Assembly (NCBI GenBank): GCA_958450325.1
Contig: OY288244.1
Location: 30,668,424-30,732,423, forward strand
Direction of reading: 5' to 3'
DNA length: 64,000 nucleotides
Source of the DNA: Agrostemma githago
Lineage: Eukaryota; Streptophyta; Magnoliopsida; Caryophyllales; Caryophyllaceae
The position numbers were made by a program, and so were the translations under genes. Shown piece after piece: positions 55,019 through 64,000 of the stretch (its first letter is position 1; the number at the start of each line of letters is the position of its first letter). Below the pieces are notes generated by a model. It was not told the DNA's origin. It saw only the letters and a list, made by a program, of their open reading frames with translations, and made no database searches.

Positions 55019-55198
55019 TAACTAATTAAAGTATGAGTTTAGTAATTTATTAACTTGTTGAACAGGTAACCGATTTTTGATACTAAAAAAAATATGGTGT
55101 TAAACGGTGATATTAATTTGGGATTACTGAAAGTTACTATCATTTGTGTAAGATGTTGTAAAGGTGGTATCATTTTTATCAACTTTTCCTTGATAATA

Positions 55199-55410
55199 TG
55201 GGTAAGCCAAAGGGTGAAGGGAGATTTGAGTTCATGAATTTCAAAATTTCAATCCCTATTCACTAAAACAAAAACCAAGGGGCAAATACATCATTTCAAC
55301 TTTTTCGCCTAAATCTACCCTTCATTACCTCAATCGGGATTGACAAAATAAACTTTTAACCAAATACTCCAGTACATTACAAGCCCAGATCTGCAATATC
55401 CATCCATAAA
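55199..55410. other. Short intergenic stretch, nothing recognised
   Basis: A/T-rich, no ORF or repeat that I recognise. Confidence 0.5.
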
Positions 55411-55483
55411 CACTACTAAAAACAGATGAAATTGCGGCGGACGAATTGCGTCGGATGAAAAATCTGACGCAAGAATGTCAACT

Positions 55484-55875
55484 GTGTCGCATTGCGTCGG
55501 TTAATCCGACGCAATCAACTTGCATCAGATTAGCTGACGCTATCTGCCGCCATGAAACAGGCGCCAAGTATTTTGGGTTGGCGCCACTATGTGAAAGGGT
55601 TGCGTGGGATTAGCCGACACAACGTCGACCCAATAGGAAGGGGTTGCGTCGGCTAATCCCACGCAATATGGTCGAGTCAACGCCACTATGTGAAAGGGTT
55701 GCGTGGGATTAGCTGACGCAAAGTCGACCCAGTAGGAGGGTGTTGTGTCGGCTAATCCCACGCAATGTTGTCGAGTCAACGCGTTAACTTACCCGATTAG
55801 TCACATGAAGACACATATTGCGTCGGATTAGCCGATGCAAAATTGAATGTTGCGTCGGCTAATCCGACGCAATGG
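55484..55875 (+). repeat. CACTA subterminal repeats
   Basis: Palindromic units such as GCGTCGGCTAATCCGACGC occur near 55495, 55600, 55645, 55704, 55745, 55830 and 55853, some with a TCGG to TGGG change. A direct duplication of about 102 bp (GCCACTATGTGAAAGGGTTGCG at 55580 and 55682) multiplied them. In En/Spm such motifs bind the TnpA-type protein. Confidence 0.8.
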
Positions 55876-56649
55876 TTTTTAATATTAAAAAAAGGGTGAC
55901 AAACGAACATATCCCATAACCCGACTCCCCCAAACCCCCCTCTCTCTCTACGGGCGACCTCGACGACGACACGCACACAGCCCCAACCCCACCCACCTCC
56001 GGCAAAACTCCGACTTCCGGTGACTCACCTTCGTCCGGCGACCACCACCTAAATCGATCCTCAAAAACAAAATCCTAGGTCTCCCTCCCATCCCCTTTTC
56101 TGGCGACCTCCTACTCTTCCGGCGAATCCATAAACCCCGGCAAAACCTACCCTTGCCGGCGCACCAAACCAGAACCCCACCTCCGACAAACCTCGCCGGC
56201 GAAACGCTTCTCCGCCGAAACCGAATCTCGGCAAACCCCCGGCGAATTTCAACCCCGAAAAACCCCTAACCCGACCCCCAAATCTCAGGTATGATAATTA
56301 GGGTTTAATTGTTTTGATTAGGTTAATTGTTAGTTAATTAGATTAATTTTTAGTTAATTAGATTAATTGTTAGTTAATTAGATTAATTAGATTCATTATG
56401 TTCATTATTAGCATGTTAATTGTTTAAAGATTTTTGAGATTGTATGGTGGTTATGTTTGTATGTTAATTAGTTTAGTGATTAGGTTAGTACGTTAGTATG
56501 TTAATTAGGTTAGTTATGTTAGTATGTTAGTATGTTAATTAGGTTATGTTAGTATGTTAATTAGGTTAGTATATTAACTATGTTTGTATTTGTTAATTTT
56601 GTTAGTGTTTTACTAGTAATAGTGTTATTGTATTAGTGATTATTGTATT

Positions 56650-57319
56650 AGGTTAGAAATTGTGTTATTGGATTAGTAGTAGTAGTAGTATGTAGTAGTA
56701 TAATGAATTAGTAGATTGTAATATTAGTGTTAGTATGAGTACATTAGTGGTGGTGGGGTTTGGTTAAGGGGAGGTAGATTATTATTAGTAATAATAGTAG
56801 ATTATTATTATTATTAGTAGTAGTAGAAGAAAATTAATTGTAGATTAGTAGTAGTAGAAAATTAATGGTAGTAGTAGTAGATTAGTAGTTGTGTAGTAGA
56901 AGAAGATTACTAGTAATAGTAGATAGTAGATTAGTAGTAAATTAGTATAGTATTAGATTAGTAATAGTAGTGTTAGTAAATTAATTAGTAGTAGGTTATT
57001 AGTATTGGTATTAGTAGTAGATTAGTAATATTAGTAGTACTACTAGTAATAATGAAGTATTTTATTACTTCATACTACTACTAATACTACTAATACTAAT
57101 ACTAATACTAATACTAATAACCTGCTACTAATTAATCTACTAACACTACTATTACTAATCTAATACTATACTAATTTACTACTAATCTACTATCTACTAT
57201 TACTACTAATTTTCTTTTTCTACTACACAACTACTAATCTACTACTACTACTACTACTACTAATAATTTTTTACTTCTACTACTACTACTACTAATTTTC
57301 CACTACTACTAATAATTTT

Positions 57320-57352
<33 letters not shown>

Positions 57353-57424
57353 TTCTACTACTACCACTACTACTACTACTACTACTACTAATTTCCAACT
57401 TCTACTTCTACTACTACTAGTTTC

Positions 57425-57460
<36 letters not shown>

Positions 57461-57560
57461 ATTTTCTACTTCTACTACTACTACTAATTTTCTTCTACTA
57501 GTACTACTACTACTACTAATAATAATAATAATCTACTACTACTACTACTACTACAGAAGA
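56650..57560. repeat. TAG/CTA trinucleotide tract forming a long inverted repeat
   Basis: GTAGTAGTA-type sequence (about 56680-57058) is followed by its complement CTACTACTA (57066-57560). The centre is AATGAAGTA-TTTTAT-TACTTCATA near 57063. At least 170 bp on each side pair with few mismatches, because irregular words (TAGTATTAGATTAGTAATAG) are mirrored too. A partial third copy lies at 59045-59215. Confidence 0.85.
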
Positions 57561-58475
57561 GAGTGCGTATAGACTTGGGTACGACCTCAGGTCGGACTAT
57601 AAGAGTCGGATAAAGAAGAAGATAACCGACATATTTCAGAGAGTTGTCCCGAGGGTTCAGAAGGCAGAATGGATTCCGCAAGAGAAGTGGAAGGCACTGA
57701 AGAGGAACACTGCCGACCTAAACTTCAAGAAGAAGTCGGCGATTAAGTCGTCGAACAGGAGAGGTGGGCAAGTGAACGGGGTAGCCAAACCCACCAGCTG
57801 CCTTGGGAGTAGGAGCGCAGCAACAACCTTCGCGCAAATGGTAAGTGTTTATAACACAAGTAAACAATTTGAATATAATTTAATATATACTATTGGTAAG
57901 TAAATGCTGAAAGTTTTAACACTGCTATATGAAGGGCCCATCTGCATCGCCGGTCCAGCTTTTGGAGAAGACGAAGAAGGGGAAAGATGGCAAGTGGATT
58001 GACCCTCGAGGACCGCAGATCGTTGTGAGTAGTAGTAATGTTTTTCAAAAATATACTAGGCATGAAAATTACGATGTGATAGTATGTGTTGTTCTAAAAG
58101 TTATAACACTCTTTCATGTTGCTGTTTCAGGAGAGCTATGAGAAAGCGGTGGAGGAGGCACGAACTTCTGATCAGGCACCCAACACCTTGAAGATCTTCC
58201 ACGATGTCACGGGTGACTACAACCAGAAGAGAAGGTTCTGGGGGATAGGTAACGCGGCGAAAGATTTCATTCGCCCATGCTTGAACCGTGGTAAGGAGCC
58301 ATCTGCGGACACATACCTCCCTACCGCCTCCTCGCAGGAACGCACACTTAACGAGCGCATGGATGATAAATTCCAAAGACAAGAAGAGCGCCTGAAGACA
58401 TTAGAGAAGAGGTGTGAAGAGGAGGATGAGTTTATTCAGATGATGGGGGAACGGTTCGCCATGGAAACCGAGTGA
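57556..58475 (+). CDS. Transposase_24 (Ptta/En/Spm) type protein of the CACTA element
   Basis: Exons: about 57556-57840, 57935-58024, 58131-58475, with GTAAGT and GTGAGT donors and AG acceptors, joined in phase 0. The product has RLGYDLRSDYKSRIKKKI, then WKALKRNTADLNFKKKSAIKSSNRR, TKKGKDGKWIDPRGPQIV, ESYEKAVEEA, and a C-terminal coiled coil (DDKFQRQEERLKTLEKRCEEE). This matches the second protein of plant CACTA elements, thought to bind element ends. The 5' end is unclear because the trinucleotide tract precedes it with no sure start codon. Stops are absent in the three exons. Confidence 0.72.
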
Positions 58476-59050
58476 TGCAGCGGAGGACCACGCATGAATA
58501 GGCGCGACGATGACGACAACAATGATGGTCATCCCCATGGGTCGGAGCGGATTGAGCCCCTTTCGTAGGTAGTTCATCTGTTTTTATGGTACTTGCTTAG
58601 ACTATGGTTGTGAACCCAGATATTTCTCCAACTCCTAGATAGAATTGTGAACCCACCACCACCGGTTTTCTATGTAATATATTTTCATTTTCTATAACAG
58701 TTCACTGGTTTAGAATTGTTGAGTTTTGTGGAGTTCGGGTGAGTTTCGTGGAGTTTTGTTGAGTTTTGTGGAGATTTGTGGAGTTTTGTGAAGTGTTGTT
58801 GAGTTTCGTGGATTTTTCTGAAGTTTACCGAAGCAGATATGTATGGGCGCTTAGATTGGAGTTATTGAGTCGTTTGTTGTTATATGTGGGATGTGCTCCT
58901 GTTGTTATTTGTTTTAGGAGTGGGGTGTAATTGCAGGTCGTTTAATTTCGCGCATATGGGGAGGTAAAAACAAAGAATCGGTCTAAATTTATATCCACCC
59001 CTGCGTCGGATTAGCCGACGCAAAGGCGAACCCTCCGGCGCAATACTACT

Positions 59051-59747
59051 AATACGAATACTAATAACCTACTACTAATTAATTTACTAATACTACTCAC
59101 AACGATCTACTAATTTACTACTAATCTACTATCTACCAATACTAATAACCTACTACTAATTAATTAGTATTTTATTACTTCATACTACTATTACTAGTAA
59201 TAATGAAGTATCTTCAGTTACCTACCCTTTCTTTGTGTTTTTTTGGTGAGTTTCTTTGTTCTTCAATGGTTAGCTATGCTCAATGCTTGCATAGCGTTTC
59301 TCACTCCCTGCCCCCTCCCCTACCATGCAACTTTATTGATGGCTTGTCTGTGTTTTGGTGTTTATGATTCTTTCACCGCTACCCCCGTTCATCTACGTTT
59401 GTGTTTTCCATTACCATAGTCCTTGGTTGCGCATGGTTTCTTTTGGTTAGATGGGTATATTCTTCACTTGTCTGGATCTCTTTTAATTTCTTTTGGTCTC
59501 TCTTTGTGGCTCGTAGTCCTTTGATGGGTGTCGTTGAAGCTGACTTCTTCTCTCTCTAAGTGGATTTGTGAGTTTTATAAGTAGTAGGTGGTTTTATCGG
59601 TTGACTAAGACTTAGGACGTGTCTTTTGGGTATGTGAATGGTGTACGTGAGGTTGTTTGTGGTGGCCCGCTTCTTTCAATGAATCTTGATCCTCGTTTGA
59701 TGTCTTTCACGTTCTTCCTTTTTTTTGGCAACAGATACAAATCCCAT
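59051..59747. other. Region between CACTA and LINE remnant
   Basis: 59051-59215 repeats the trinucleotide-type hairpin sequence seen at 57000-57200. 59216-59747 is T-rich and has no ORF or repeat I recognise. It may be LINE 3' debris. Confidence 0.35.
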
Positions 59748-60482
59748 CTAATATGAGTGAAGTGCTTTATTAGCTAGTTCGTGAGCCCTCATATTAAGGT
59801 TTCGGGGAACAAATCTAACAGCTAGACAATGAAAACTAGAAGAGACCTTGATAAATATTGGTACTACGTCTCGGATACAGTGATGCATGTCTTGAACTTC
59901 AGCTAATTGCCAGACCAATTGCCAGACCAGTTGGAGACAATCCGTGTTAAGAGTGATGTGGATGTAACCTTCCGATAGCACCCATCTTATTGCTTTAATT
60001 GCTGCAATTGCTTCAGCTTGCAATGCGGATTCAGCCAGAAAAGTAGCACTTCCACAACCTCTCTCATAACAATTGTCGCTCGAGATAATCCACCCAGCGG
60101 ATGCCTTACCGTTGGAGATCCAACCTGCATCAACATTTAAAGAAACAGTTGCACATTGACATTCTTGTTGGGCCGATGAGATTATCCATACAACATCTGA
60201 ATTCTTAATGCCCAGTCTTGTTTTTTCTTTCTCGGAAACAGCACCATAATAAATCGCAGGACGTCCGTGTTCCCTTCTTTTGCTCCTAAAAGCGTCCCAT
60301 ATTTCCATCGTACTTCTAATAGAAGAAATATGTTTATTATACAAGCCCGGAAACAGGTTGCTAGAGTTCCTGAAGATGATGTCATTCCTAAACAGCCAGA
60401 TATTGTAGAGAATACTGATTAAGAAAAAGAGATCAAGGCCATTATCCTCCTTCCGACACAAATCTTTGACAATCTTCATCAA
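59748..60482 (-). pseudogene. LINE-type RNase H fragment (244 codons open)
   Basis: Contains IWLFRNDIIF, then VSLNVDAGWISNGKASAGWI (first Asp), ESALQAEAIAAIKAIRW (Glu), HITLNTDCLQLVWQ (Asp) and ELANKALHS: an RNase H of plant LINE type. The frame is intact and all catalytic positions are seen, but the RT part upstream is missing. A 12-bp duplication gives LVWQLVWQL just after the third catalytic Asp. It might be a retained domesticated gene, but a LINE remnant is likelier. Confidence 0.65.
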
Positions 60483-60589
60483 CTAGTCCTTAAAATCAAT
60501 TTGACCACTATTAACTAGCAGTGTTCTAAAACGAGTGTGATTCCAAAGCAGTCTACTAGTATGGCAATCACGAAACAAGGGTCGGGGTG

Positions 60590-60728
60590 GACCTATGTCA
60601 TGTCCACAAATATGTACGAGTATTGTTTTTTGAAATAGCTTAAAAAACATGGTAGACGATGTTTGCTAAAGGGCCTCCAAAAAATATTCGGCACAAAGCC
60701 ACCAAATATCATTTGACGGCCCTGATAT
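60590..60728 (-). repeat. hAT-like element end, inverted copy of 63744-63860
   Basis: On the minus strand it starts CAGGGCCGTCAAATGATATT and matches 63744-63860 over about 115 bp. It marks the point where the copia element is cut off. The CAGGGCCG start resembles hAT termini. Confidence 0.6.
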
Positions 60729-62935
60729 AACCATGCGAATAACTGAATAAAGAATATCAGAGTAAGAATGAGTGAAACCTTAAGTCTTAAGAGCGGCGGT
60801 CAACTTGGCAAACCAACATCGTGGAGCCTGCTTGAGACCGTAAAGGGCTTTACGAAGCCGACACACTTTACCATCTTTACCATCACCGAATCCAGGAGGT
60901 AACTTCATAAAAATCTCTTCAGTTAAATCCCCGTGAAGAAAGACGTTGTGAACATCCATATGATGAATCTCCCAACGCTTAATAGCCGCAAGTGCCAAAA
61001 AAAAGGCGAACAATAGTCATTTTGACTACCGGGGCAAATGTTTCACCATAGTCCAAACCTTCTACTTGATGATTGCCAAAAATAACAAGACGAGCCTTAA
61101 GACATTCAATAGTACCATCAGAAAGATATTTAATCTTATACACCCAGCAATAGCCAAGAGCTTTCTTACCAGGAGGGAGTTCAGTCAATTCCCATGTTTG
61201 ATTTGTTTCAAGCGCCGCTATCTCACTTTACATAGGGGCACGCCAACCGGCGTCACGAACTGCCACTGCGAAACTAGTGGGCTCCTCCCTTGCAGAGACA
61301 GCTGCAAGAAAAATTCGGTGCTTCTCCGAAAAACGATCACAATTAACATAATTTGCTATAGCATAGGACGTACCTGAGGATGACGAGGAAAGATGTGGTG
61401 AACGAGACTGAGGGGAAGGACAAAGAAATAGTGCCGACAACGAAATCTGGCAAGCGGGACGAAGGAACTTTAGAACGTAACCCACGACCAAGAGTGACCG
61501 CTGCATCAGTAGAATCGACGGACGCAGTCTCAGGAGGAGTCCGAGCCGCCGAGGAGGAACCGGGATCTGTCAGCTCAATGGCTGTGTCATCAGGCCGAGG
61601 GGCAGAGTCATCTGACTCTACCGATGGGGATAATAAAGAGAAACATGGTTCATCATCGAGAACAACGGGAGTAGAATCAGGAGCATCATGTGGTTGAAAA
61701 GGGAATTTATCCTCATAAAATACAACATCCCGCGGGACAAGAAAAACTTCTTTATCAATATTATAAACCTTCCACCCTCGCTTATTATGTGGGTAACCAA
61801 CAAATACACATTTACGGCCTCGAGGAGCAAACTTATCACCTTGGGTATGTTGGTTGTGAACAAAGCAAAGACAACCAAAAACGCTCAAATTAGAGTATGT
61901 CGAAGGTACCCCAAAAAGAATTACATAAGGAGATTTGAACTCAAGAAGAACCGAAGGTGTACGATTTATCAGATATGCAGCACTTAGAATACACTCACCC
62001 CAAAAGGATTTAGGTAAATGACCTTGAAACAAAAGCGAGCGAGCTACGTTCAATATATGGCGGTGTTTACGTTCCACTCGACCATTCTGTTGGGGTGTGC
62101 CAACACATGAAGTCTAAAAATGAATACCACGACGGGAGAAAATTCCCGCCATACAATTAAATTCAGACCCATTATCACTTCGAACCGTTTTGACTTGTTT
62201 AGAAAATTGTGTCTCTATCGTATAGCTAGAAAATTCAGAAACATGTATGTCACTTCCGTCTTATCAGTTAATAAATACACCCACACGGAACGTGAAAAAT
62301 CATCGACAATAGTAAAAAAATACTTAGCACACAAGACGAGGGAGTGCGATACGGGCCCCATAAATCACAATGAATGAATTCAAAGATTTCAGACGCAATA
62401 TTATTACTCAAATCAAAGTTGAGTCTATGCTGTTTTGCAAGATGACAAATATCACAAACGTGCCCATCAGACGGACTAAGATTTCTAGCCAAAGGTATAG
62501 ATTTTATTACTTTGTCAGCCGGATGCCCAAGACGGCGGTGCCATAGATCAAAATTAGATACCTTGTTGACCCGAGTCCCAAATGATCATTGTTCCACATC
62601 CCGAATAAAATATAGTCCATTCCCCAGTTCACCAACTCCAATCGTCATCCTCGAGGCGGGGTCCTTTATCAGGCAACATTTATTAGAAAACTGTATCGTA
62701 ATATTATTCGTCCCAAGTAGCTGAGAAACGGAGATTAAATTGCAATTAAGAGAAGGAACGTATAAAACACGAGTGAGAGTGATTGTGTCATTGAGTACAC
62801 GGTTCTGCAAGATTTGACTTCTTGTACTTTCCATCGGGTAGTTCGATTCGACGAATCGGAATACTCTTCACATCGTGCATACATGCCAAATTACCCGTAA
62901 CATGATTCGATGCTCCCGTATCAATTAACCATTAA
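60729..62935 (-). pseudogene. Ty1/copia pol: protease, integrase, partial RT
   Basis: From right to left: LIDTGASNHVTGNLACMHDV (protease active site DTGA near 62915), GAG-pre-integrase (LWHRRLGHPADKVIK, CDICHLAKQHRL), integrase core (FIHCDLWGPY, then GVxTPQQNGRVERKHRHILN type), its C-terminal part (FGCLCFVHNQ, KCVFVGYPHNKRGWKVYN), then RT (KKALGYCWVYKIKY, HHMDVHNVFLHGDLTEEIFM, KALYGLKQAPRCWF). The order protease-integrase-RT is copia. RT ends at SYSDILYS near 60740; the YVDD box, RNase H and 3' LTR are lost. Several frameshifts and stops. Confidence 0.88.
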
Positions 62936-63072
62936 CAGGTACCGCTTAAACGATCGTCAGAAATTTGCACGGTATTAATACGAACAAGACCCAATCGGCC
63001 AAATTCTACTTCCCCTTTCATGCGACAGATTTGGAGTTTTTTTAAGGGTTTTGAGAGGTGCAGGATTCGTGA
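62936..63072 (-). other. Copia leader with gag deleted
   Basis: Only about 140 bp separate the primer site from the protease. A complete copia element has some 800-1300 bp of gag here, so gag is gone. Confidence 0.7.
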
Positions 63073-63083
63073 CTCTGATACCA
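63073..63083 (-). other. Copia primer-binding site (initiator Met tRNA)
   Basis: TGGTATCAGAG on the minus strand, next to the LTR end ...TTTTAGCA. This is the standard copia primer site. Confidence 0.85.
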
Positions 63084-63362
63084 TGCTAAAACGTAATTAT
63101 GAATCGGGAAAAATTATCTTGTTCTATTCATCATACCAATACCTATATATATAGGTTACATAGCAATTACACAATAATTGGATATTCCCGAGAATATATC
63201 ATATGCTATTAAATATCGGGATATAACCTAATAAGTGCTCGTCGAACTTCAAGAAGCAAGGAAGCACAGAGTGTCGGAAGTTGAAGTGAAGAACAGATTG
63301 TTTGACTATTGTAAATAATCCGATTCAGAAGGATAGGGGTAGAAAATATCTTTACTAAGACA
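63084..63362 (-). repeat. Copia 5' LTR
   Basis: On the minus strand about 279 bp, from TGTCTTAGTAAAG to ...CGTTTTAGCA, with a CTATATATATAGG TATA region at 63150-63164. The inner boundary is firm (primer site); the outer one rests only on the TG...CA rule. Confidence 0.55.
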
Positions 63363-63743
63363 TTTACTCAATTTATATTTCTTTTACTTATATCTATCAT
63401 CTTTATTAACTCGTCGAAACTTTAATAGGGTGGTACATAGTCCAGCTCATTTTATTTCTTGTCAAATTGGTAAGCGAGACATGTTAAGCTCTTTACCACT
63501 GGATATTATGTGTTCGGATGATGTCGATCGTGAGCTAATACATTGACCATTATATTTTTCTAAAAAAATAAGGATTACACAAAAATAGAGATCATAGCTG
63601 CCTTCATTAATCATGATCACCCTACATGTGAGATGTGTTTTTTAAAACACTATTGAGAGACCATTTCTTACAAGGTTTTGTACTATAGAAGCGACATAAT
63701 CAGAAAACTTGTTTCATTTTATAAGTTGAGCAAATAAACCAGG
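63363..63743. other. Unassigned sequence
   Basis: A/T-rich, no ORF or known repeat recognised. Confidence 0.4.
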
Positions 63744-64000
63744 CCCGTCAAATGATATTTGGTGGCCCTGTGCCGAATATTTTTTGGAGGCCCTTTAGCA
63801 AACATCGTCTACCATGTTTTTTTAGCTATTTCGAAAAACAATACTCGTACATATTATAAATAGATTCTCAAATTGAAATTGAGTTTCAAAATTTTAAATA
63901 TATTAGAGTGTCATGATCCACATATTACAGAATATTATGGAGTATTATTTATAATAGTTAGGTTGTTATCCAAAATTTGAGTTGTACGAGTTACGATCCA
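63744..64000 (+). repeat. hAT-like element end, continues past the window
   Basis: Starts CAGGCCCGTCAAATGATATT and matches the inverse of 60610-60728 to about 63860, then diverges. It faces away from the other copy, so the two are not ends of one element with the copia inside. Confidence 0.5.

Larger units (their letters stand above)
53757..55189. mobile_element. Mutator-type non-autonomous element (1433 bp)
   Basis: Ends GGAAAATTTGATA and TATCAACTTTTCC (roughly 80-bp imperfect inverted repeats that include ATACCACCTTTATAACATCTT). Perfect 9-bp target duplication TTGATAATA at 53748-53756 and 55190-55198. No transposase. Two smaller elements are nested inside. Confidence 0.85.
55411..59050 (+). 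mobile_element. CACTA (En/Spm) element, right end not clear
   Basis: It starts CACTACTAAAAACAG. The left 450 bp hold at least seven subterminal repeats of the form GCGTSGG-N5-CCGACGC (55495-55875) and one more lies near 59003-59022. A Transposase_24-type gene lies at 57556-58475. The expected ...TAGTAGTG terminus is not seen; the right side runs into TACTAA-type repeats. The main DDE transposase is not present, so it is non-autonomous. Confidence 0.75.

Noticed and set aside
57484..57681. Ser/Leu-Val-rich ORF on the minus strand over the trinucleotide tract
   Set aside because: It is a translation of the CTA/TAG repeat; no gene evidence.

Overview
The window is nuclear DNA from a flowering plant. 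It has a spliced eukaryotic gene with GT-AG introns, plant-type LTR retrotransposons, Stowaway, hAT, Mutator and CACTA elements, and plant L1 LINEs. The repeat families fit Caryophyllales, perhaps Caryophyllaceae, but that is a weak guess and I do not name a species. About 85% of the window is mobile DNA. The only convincing host gene is an LSM14/DCP5 mRNA-decapping factor at 35116-48560 (+).

Layout. (1) 1-30840 is one nest. The base is a large minus-strand Ty3/gypsy element of the Tat (Retand/Ogre-like) lineage, called family A here. Its pol is decayed and it carries an extra, intron-containing gene on the opposite strand with similarity to the plant mobile domain (PMD). Three copies of a second LTR family (family B, Athila-type primer site) have landed in it: a solo LTR at 3854-5486, a full element at 7718-15289 and a full inverted element at 22366-30226. 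Each has target-site duplications. A 566-bp hAT-type MITE also sits in the A LTR. Family B elements have no pol and carry one Q/Y/P-rich ORF. (2) 30841-33866 is a decayed Ty1/copia element; A is embedded in it. (3) 34769-49300 holds the DCP5 gene, 8 exons with introns enlarged by MITEs, an L1 remnant and other repeats. (4) 49380-53700 is L1 LINE debris with MITEs. (5) 53757-55189 is a Mutator-type MITE with other elements nested inside. (6) 55411-about 59050 is a CACTA element with a Transposase_24-type gene and a long hairpin. (7) 59748-63362 holds a LINE-type RNase H remnant and a truncated minus-strand copia element, flanked by inverted copies of a hAT-like end.

Most unusual signal. Families A and B are unrelated, yet both carry arrays of short perfect palindromes just upstream of the LTR TATA box, at 19-23 bp start-to-start spacing (about two helical turns). 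The family A palindrome is ACTCGAYCGAGT and the family B palindrome is TCCCGAYCGGGA. Both fit NCYCGAYCGRGN. The same module recurs inside family B elements ahead of an internal TATA, in the intron of the antisense PMD gene, and in a 113-bp tandem array in the A LTR. This looks like a shared cis-regulatory code for a dimeric DNA-binding factor, or an element-borne control or anti-silencing module. The array is seen directly; the function is inference.
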